Below are positions 23,341-27,330 of a DNA stretch of 27,330 bases, piece by piece. The stretch spans positions 1-27,330 of the forward strand of contig CAMQCZ010000022.1 of the NCBI GenBank assembly GCA_946999385.1. The letters are read 5' to 3'. The stretch is from an uncultured Lachnoanaerobaculum sp. GTDB taxonomy: Bacteria; Bacillota; Clostridia; Lachnospirales; Lachnospiraceae. Numbering within the stretch: the stretch's first letter is position 1; each line of letters starts with the position of its first letter. The notes below the pieces were generated by a model. It made no database searches, was not told the DNA's origin, and saw only the letters and a program-made list of their open reading frames with translations. The position numbers and the translations under genes are program-made.

Positions 23341-24128
23341 TAGATTTAGAAAAAAATATGGTTTATATGGGTTTTTCTGATGAGTGCATAAAAGAAATGT
23401 TGGAATTTAATATATCTATGAGTGAATATCAAGAATATATAAAAATATTTTCTGATAATTTCAATTTTTTTTTGAGAAAATTTGAAAGCAAAAAAGATAA
23501 AGAAAAATTGTTATTGTATTTATATATTTGTTTTGCTATTGATTTTAAAGATGAATTAATAAAAAAAATCAGAATGAAAATTTCAAATCTTGTAAATGAA
23601 AATTTAAATGTGGAACAAATTTATTATGATACAATATCAGATATACTAATTTGGCAAAAGGTATATAAGAGAAGAAGCGGTAAAATCGGATTAATAGAAG
23701 AAGAATGGGTAGCTAAAAGCTTAAAACTTGAGCTGTATCGTTTTGGAAGATTACAATTTGAACCCGATATAAATCGGAAAGTGATTCATATTCATATACC
23801 TGAAGGAGAAAAATTGGATTTTGATTTATGTATTAATTCTTTAGATATAGCAAAAAAAGTATTCTATGATTATAAATATTTTGATTGCCTTTCATGGCTA
23901 TTGAGTCCAAATATTCTTTCAATTATAGATAGCTCTACTAATATTTATAAATTTCAGAAATTATTTAAAATAGTAGATATAAAATTTGATGAAAAACAGG
24001 CAAGTAAAAGAATTTTAGATGATGATATATATTCCAATCATAGAAAGAGCAGTTTACAACTAAGGTTTATAGAATATATTAAAAATAATACTGATCCGGG
24101 AATGGGATATGGTATTATTAAAATTTAA
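23337..24128 (+). CDS. NAT/GNAT-like acyltransferase domain protein
   Basis: A 263-aa soluble protein. LELYRFGRLQFEPD (131-144), VIHIHIPEGEKLD (149-161), INSLDIAKKVF (166-176) and CLSWLLSPNIL (184-194) match the two-part family of N-acyltransferase N-terminal and GNAT-like C-terminal domains found in many Bacillota carbohydrate loci. The N-terminal about 100 residues are helical. The in vivo substrate is unknown. An acyl-CoA-dependent transfer to an imported sugar is a reasonable guess from its overlap (ATGA) with the permease gene. It is the last gene of the transporter operon. Confidence 0.75.
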   Translation: MIDLEKNMVYMGFSDECIKEMLEFNISMSEYQEYIKIFSDNFNFFLRKFESKKDKEKLLLYLYICFAIDFKDELIKKIRMKISNLVNENLNVEQIYYDTISDILIWQKVYKRRSGKIGLIEEEWVAKSLKLELYRFGRLQFEPDINRKVIHIHIPEGEKLDFDLCINSLDIAKKVFYDYKYFDCLSWLLSPNILSIIDSSTNIYKFQKLFKIVDIKFDEKQASKRILDDDIYSNHRKSSLQLRFIEYIKNNTDPGMGYGIIKI

Positions 24129-24146
24129 AATATATTTGGAGAAAAT

Positions 24147-24794
24147 ATGAAAAATAAGATAAAGGTTTGTTTTAGACCTGCCATAGCTGAAATTGTAGAA
24201 AAAAAATCAAGATTTATAGCTAATATAGCTTATGCTGATACGCAGGAGCTTGCTTTAGAATTTATTAATAAAATAAAAAAGAAATATAGAGATGCAAGAC
24301 ATAATTGTTATGCTTATATAGTAGGCTCTAATTTTGAAATTTGTAAATATAGTGATGACGGTGAACCAAGTCTTTGTGCCGGAAAGCCTATGCTTGATAT
24401 ATTAAAAAATGAAGATATTACAGATACCTGTGTAGTAGTAAGCAGATATTTTGGAGGTGTTTTATTAGGAACAGGGGGCCTGGTAAAGGCATATCAGGAG
24501 GCCACAAAGGAGGTTTTATCCAAATCAAAAATTTTGGAAAGAAAATTTGGTATTATATATGAATTTATTCTTGATTATAGTAGCTATGGTAAGGTGAAAT
24601 ATTTTATAGAAGCTAATAATTTCTATATCCTTAATATTGAATATGCACAAAATATAAGACTTAAGGTTTTAGTAGCTTATGACAAGATAAAAAAGTTTGA
24701 AAAGAATATATATGATATTATAATGGATAATATAATATTTGATAAAAAAGAATGTACTTATTTATTAGACGGTAATAAATTTATTTTAGAATAA
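24147..24794 (+). CDS. yigZ: YigZ/YvyE (IMPACT, UPF0029) family protein
   Basis: A 215-aa protein of the IMPACT/YigZ family. The N-terminal UPF0029 domain carries EKKSRFIANI, ARHNCYAYIVG, YSDDGEPSLCAGKPML and VVSRYFGGVLLGTGGLVKAY, the last being the family signature. The C-terminal about 70 residues form the DUF1949 ferredoxin-like domain. The family is linked to translation control and stress, but the bacterial function is not settled. GGAGA lies just upstream of ATG 24147. The gene is 18 nt after the acyltransferase and may be transcribed from the same message. It ends at a bidirectional terminator. Confidence 0.9.
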   Translation: MKNKIKVCFRPAIAEIVEKKSRFIANIAYADTQELALEFINKIKKKYRDARHNCYAYIVGSNFEICKYSDDGEPSLCAGKPMLDILKNEDITDTCVVVSRYFGGVLLGTGGLVKAYQEATKEVLSKSKILERKFGIIYEFILDYSSYGKVKYFIEANNFYILNIEYAQNIRLKVLVAYDKIKKFEKNIYDIIMDNIIFDKKECTYLLDGNKFILE

Positions 24795-24811
24795 TTATCT
24801 AAGAATAATAA

Positions 24812-24851
24812 AAATCAGTCTTCATATTATGAATTATATGAAGACTGATTT
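24812..24851. terminator. Bidirectional terminator between yigZ and aroA
   Basis: A perfect 16-bp stem (24812-24827 with 24836-24851, core CAGTCTTCATAT) and an 8-nt loop. A-runs precede it and a short T-run follows, so it can stop both the plus-strand yigZ transcript and the convergent aroA transcript, whose stop codon lies at 24854-24856. Confidence 0.88.
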
Positions 24852-24853
24852 AT

Positions 24854-26119
24854 TTAAAAGCAAATTTTTTTGAGATCCTTATAGAAATCAGGATATGAAA
24901 TATTTATACAGCTATCATCATTAATTTCTATTTCTTCATCACACAAAAGATTTAAAATAGCAAAGCTCATAGCTATTCTATGGTCTTTATAAGAGTTTAT
25001 ACAGGCTTTTTTAATCTTAATATCATTTGAACCGTTAATAATCATACCATCATCCGTTTCTACAATATCTATACCTAATTTTCCAAGTTCATTTACCATA
25101 GCATTAATTCTATTAGATTCTTTTACTTTAAGCTCTGAGGCATCTTTTATTATAGTTTTTCCATTGGCAAAGCAAGCCATTATAGCAATAATAGGTAATT
25201 CATCTATAAGCCTTGGAATTATTTTTCCTTCTATATTAGTTGCATTAAGATTAGAATATTTTATTCGAATATCAGCACTAGGTTCAATATTATCATATAT
25301 TTTTAAAATTTCTATATTTGCACCCATTTGCTTTGCAATTTGTAAAATTCCATCTCTGCTTGGATTTATTCCTACATTTTTAATTATAAGGTCGGAATCT
25401 TTGCATATACAAGCTCCTGCTATAAAAAATGCGGCTGAGCTTATATCTCCGGGAATATCTATTGATGTGGCATATAAATCATTTGAAGGATTTAAGATAG
25501 ATGTAGTATCATTAGTTATAATATTACATCCAAAGCTTTTTAACATCAGTTCAGTATGATTCCTTGATAAAACAGGCTCTGTAATTTTAGTTATGCCATT
25601 TGCATATAATGATGCAAGCAGTATACAGGATTTTACCTGTGCACTTGATAGTGGAGATATATAATCAATGGAATTAAGCCTTGAAGCTTTGATATATAGA
25701 GGTGCAAAGGCTGTATTATTTATTCCATTGATATTTGCATTCATCATTTTAAGAGGTTTGATTATTCTATCCATAGGCCTTTTCTGTATAGATTTATCTC
25801 CACTTACTATAGAATCAAAATTTTGCCCGGATAAAATACCGCTTATAAGTCTTGTAGTTGTTCCACTATTGCCACAATCTAATATTTGTTCACTTTTTTT
25901 TAGCCCATGTAGACCTTTGCCATAAACCTTTAATTCATTATTATGATTTTCAATATTTATACCAAGCTTGTTAAAGCATTTTATAGTAGAAAGACAATCA
26001 GCTCCATTTAAAAATCCTTTAATATGGCTTGTTCCCTTTGCTATTGAGGCAAGCATTATACTTCTATGTGAAATTGATTTATCTCCAGGTATTTTTATTT
26101 CACCTAATAATTTAGTCAT
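24854..26119 (-). CDS. aroA: 3-phosphoshikimate 1-carboxyvinyltransferase (EPSP synthase)
   Basis: A 421-aa enzyme that joins phosphoenolpyruvate and shikimate-3-phosphate in the shikimate pathway to aromatic amino acids. Visible motifs: KIPGDKSISHR (9-19), CGNSGTTTRL (82-91), GDKSIQKRPM (about 107-116), LIDELPIIAIM with the catalytic acidic pair, KVKESNRI, and YKDHRIAMSFAI near the end. NSGTTTR rather than NAGTAMR places it with the class II enzymes, a group generally less sensitive to glyphosate. The length is normal and no residue looks lost. No clear SD precedes ATG 26119. Instead an AT-only inverted repeat (26128-26154) ends 8 nt upstream. No other shikimate genes are in the window. Confidence 0.96.
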   Translation of the reverse strand: MTKLLGEIKIPGDKSISHRSIMLASIAKGTSHIKGFLNGADCLSTIKCFNKLGINIENHNNELKVYGKGLHGLKKSEQILDCGNSGTTTRLISGILSGQNFDSIVSGDKSIQKRPMDRIIKPLKMMNANINGINNTAFAPLYIKASRLNSIDYISPLSSAQVKSCILLASLYANGITKITEPVLSRNHTELMLKSFGCNIITNDTTSILNPSNDLYATSIDIPGDISSAAFFIAGACICKDSDLIIKNVGINPSRDGILQIAKQMGANIEILKIYDNIEPSADIRIKYSNLNATNIEGKIIPRLIDELPIIAIMACFANGKTIIKDASELKVKESNRINAMVNELGKLGIDIVETDDGMIINGSNDIKIKKACINSYKDHRIAMSFAILNLLCDEEIEINDDSCINISYPDFYKDLKKICF

Positions 26120-26127
26120 ATTTTTTT

Positions 26128-26154
26128 GATATATATAATAAATTTATATATATC
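26128..26154 (-). repeat. AT-rich inverted repeat directly upstream of aroA
   Basis: GATATATATAA and its complement form 11-bp arms around a 5-nt loop. The repeat ends 8 nt before the aroA start, where an SD would normally be. It may be an AT-rich promoter region or a leader hairpin. Confidence 0.4.
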
Positions 26155-26175
26155 TTAATCCTTTCATATAAAAAT

Positions 26176-26216
26176 AAGAGGTTAAATACTAAAAATATAA
26201 TAGCAAATAACCTCTT
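26176..26216 (-). terminator. Probable terminator of the 78-aa protein gene
   Basis: AAGAGGTTA (26176-26184) pairs with TAACCTCTT (26208-26216). Part of the loop pairs imperfectly to lengthen the stem. On the minus strand the hairpin is followed by TATTTTTAT, a usable U-tract. Confidence 0.6.
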
Positions 26217-26236
26217 TATTTAGTTTGTTATAAGTA

Positions 26237-26473
26237 TTATTCACCCTGATACATAAATTTTATAAGTCTGTCAATATCTTCTTTTTCTGTGGCTACTAAA
26301 TCAAGTTCCTTTATATAGCCATTTGAAAACATAGTAGCCATTGAAAGATATTGTGTCAGCTTGCTTTTAAGGTTTATTCTGTCTCCATCAGGAGAAACAA
26401 GTTCAACTTTACCTTTACACTCATCTACAACTTTAAAAAATGCATCAACATCTGAAATATTTTGAATCTTCAT
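26237..26473 (-). CDS. Conserved small protein of unknown function (78 aa)
   Basis: A 78-aa acidic soluble protein starting MKIQNISDVDAFFKVVDECK, with VELVSPDGDRINLKSKLTQ in the middle and LDLVATEKEDIDRLIKFMYQ at the end. It resembles small proteins of Clostridia that some databases carry under the misleading name polyA polymerase. No catalytic motif is visible. Start ATG 26473 is set by GGAGG 5 nt upstream. An in-frame TTG at 26485 contains that SD and is rejected. It has its own promoter (26503-26531) and terminator, so it is a single-gene unit. Confidence 0.75.
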   Translation of the reverse strand: MKIQNISDVDAFFKVVDECKGKVELVSPDGDRINLKSKLTQYLSMATMFSNGYIKELDLVATEKEDIDRLIKFMYQGE

Positions 26474-26502
26474 AGATACCTCCAAAAATTAAATATAGCT
26501 TA

Positions 26503-26531
26503 ATTATAGCAAATAATCCTTGGAAAGTAAA
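26503..26531 (-). promoter_or_regulatory. Promoter of the 78-aa protein gene
   Basis: On the minus strand, -10 TATAAT (26503-26508) and -35 TTTACT (26526-26531) are separated by 17 nt, about 30 nt upstream of the ATG at 26473. The perfect -10 and optimal spacing make it credible. Confidence 0.6.
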
Positions 26532-26585
26532 AGACTTTTAAGTATTTTTGAGTATATTAACAGCAGGTATTGGTATATAAAAAAA

Positions 26586-27330
26586 TTAATAATTATTTAT
26601 AATATTTTCTATCAGCTCACTTGGTATTTTTAGATTACCATAACCTATAGCAAGCTCTAAATTAGGCTTTGTATCACCATGATAATCTGAACCTCCTGTA
26701 GCTGCCAAGTTAAATTTATTTGCTAATTTTTTTAAAGTGTTAATTTGGCTTTGACTATGTGTACTGTGATATACTTCAATTCCCTTCATTCCATATGCTT
26801 TTAATTCTAATATTAAATTTTCCAATTCAATATCATCTAACTGATATAGAAATGGATGTGCAAGAGCAAAGAAAAGGTCATATTTATTAAAAAAATCACA
26901 AGCTCTTTCTATAGTAGTTGTTTTTGCAGGTACATATTTTGAATTATTAGCTAAAATGGTATCAAATGCCATCTTTCTATCTTTGACATAACCTTTATTC
27001 ATAAGGACTGTTGCAAAATGAGCTCTTGTAATTTTAGTATCCTTGTTGCCAAGCTTTAATTCTTCATAATTAATATTATAATTATCTGCATTTAATCTTT
27101 TTAATATTTCAAGATTTCTATTTTCTCTATCCTTCGCAAAAATATCAAGCTCCTTTGATATTTCATTTATTATTTTATGAGAGCCATTAAAATGAAGTAA
27201 ATATCCTAAAATATGGATTTCTCCATTTTTATTTGCTTTACTTTTATAAGCCGCACTCATTTCAACTCCTGGAATCATATTTAAGCTTGAATTTTTTGCA
27301 GCCTCATAAGCTTCTATAGCTCCTGACATT
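26586..27330 (-). CDS. PHP-domain phosphoesterase (YciV/TrpH/RNase AM-like), 5' end outside window
   Basis: About 248 residues of a PHP-domain protein. The gene enters from the right edge, so the first metal-binding motif (DLHxHS) is missing from view, and the Met at 27329 is internal. Visible metal-site motifs are IPGVEMSA, EIHILGYLLHF, ITRAHFATVLM, FALAHPFLY and GGSDYHGDTKP. This pattern matches YciV/TrpH-type enzymes, which act on nucleoside 3',5'-bisphosphates or trim RNA 5' ends using a multi-metal centre. IERACDFFNKYDLFFALAHP is typical of this subgroup. It lies upstream of the 78-aa protein gene in the same direction, but a promoter stands between them. The substrate is assigned by family only. 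Confidence 0.85.
   Translation of the reverse strand, partial: MSGAIEAYEAAKNSSLNMIPGVEMSAAYKSKANKNGEIHILGYLLHFNGSHKIINEISKELDIFAKDRENRNLEILKRLNADNYNINYEELKLGNKDTKITRAHFATVLMNKGYVKDRKMAFDTILANNSKYVPAKTTTIERACDFFNKYDLFFALAHPFLYQLDDIELENLILELKAYGMKGIEVYHSTHSQSQINTLKKLANKFNLAATGGSDYHGDTKPNLELAIGYGNLKIPSELIENIINNY

Noticed and set aside
25164..25925. Two plus-strand reading frames with hydrophobic translations
   Set aside because: They are antisense to conserved parts of aroA and have no SD or family signature.

Overview
The window is AT-rich DNA with strong Gram-positive Shine-Dalgarno (SD) sites (AAAGGAG, GGAGG), tightly packed operons and Bacillota/Clostridia-type gene families: pyruvate formate-lyase, a GrdX-family protein, a class II EPSP synthase, CUT1 sugar ABC transporters, and a GT2 plus DUF2304 pair. 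The most likely source is an anaerobic, fermentative member of the Clostridia. A Lachnospiraceae-like organism fits but cannot be proved from this window. No rRNA, tRNA, insertion sequence or CRISPR array was seen.

Layout: (1) 1-286, minus strand: the start of pflB, with its promoter. (2) 545-11317, plus strand: a XerS-like tyrosine recombinase followed 20 nt later by a surface-polysaccharide operon. It holds a GT8 transferase, two GT2 transferases, a MOP flippase, a VioA-like sugar aminotransferase, an ATP-grasp enzyme, a second MOP flippase, another GT2, and a DPM1-like GT2 with a DUF2304 membrane protein. (3) 11327-12419, plus strand: a GrdX-family gene and a TetR-type regulator. (4) 12452-17056, minus strand: a corrinoid methyl-transfer module, in transcription order a DUF4091/GH123-like protein, a corrinoid protein, a short UroD/MtaA-like protein and a RACo-type reductive activator. 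It converges on the TetR gene at a perfect 38-bp palindrome that contains both stop codons. (5) 17260-24128, plus strand and divergent from the corrinoid operon: two complete sets of CUT1 sugar transporter genes, each a lipoprotein and two permeases and none with an ATPase, then a NAT/GNAT-like acyltransferase. (6) 24147-27330: housekeeping genes, namely a YigZ/IMPACT protein (plus) and, on the minus strand, aroA, a 78-aa conserved protein and a partial PHP-domain phosphoesterase.

Reading: the polysaccharide genes look like the assembly part of a cell-surface glycan that carries a 4-amino-4,6-dideoxy sugar, possibly acylated or aminoacylated by the ATP-grasp enzyme. The most interesting part is 11.3-24.1 kb. 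There a B12-dependent methyl-transfer module shares a divergent control region with two sugar-type importers, and its first gene is a cytoplasmic GH123-like protein rather than a standard MttB/MtaB methyltransferase. A plausible but unproven model is import of a methylated sugar or glycoside, processing by the DUF4091 protein, and demethylation through the corrinoid protein, with RACo keeping the cobalt active and TetR/GrdX possibly controlling the module.
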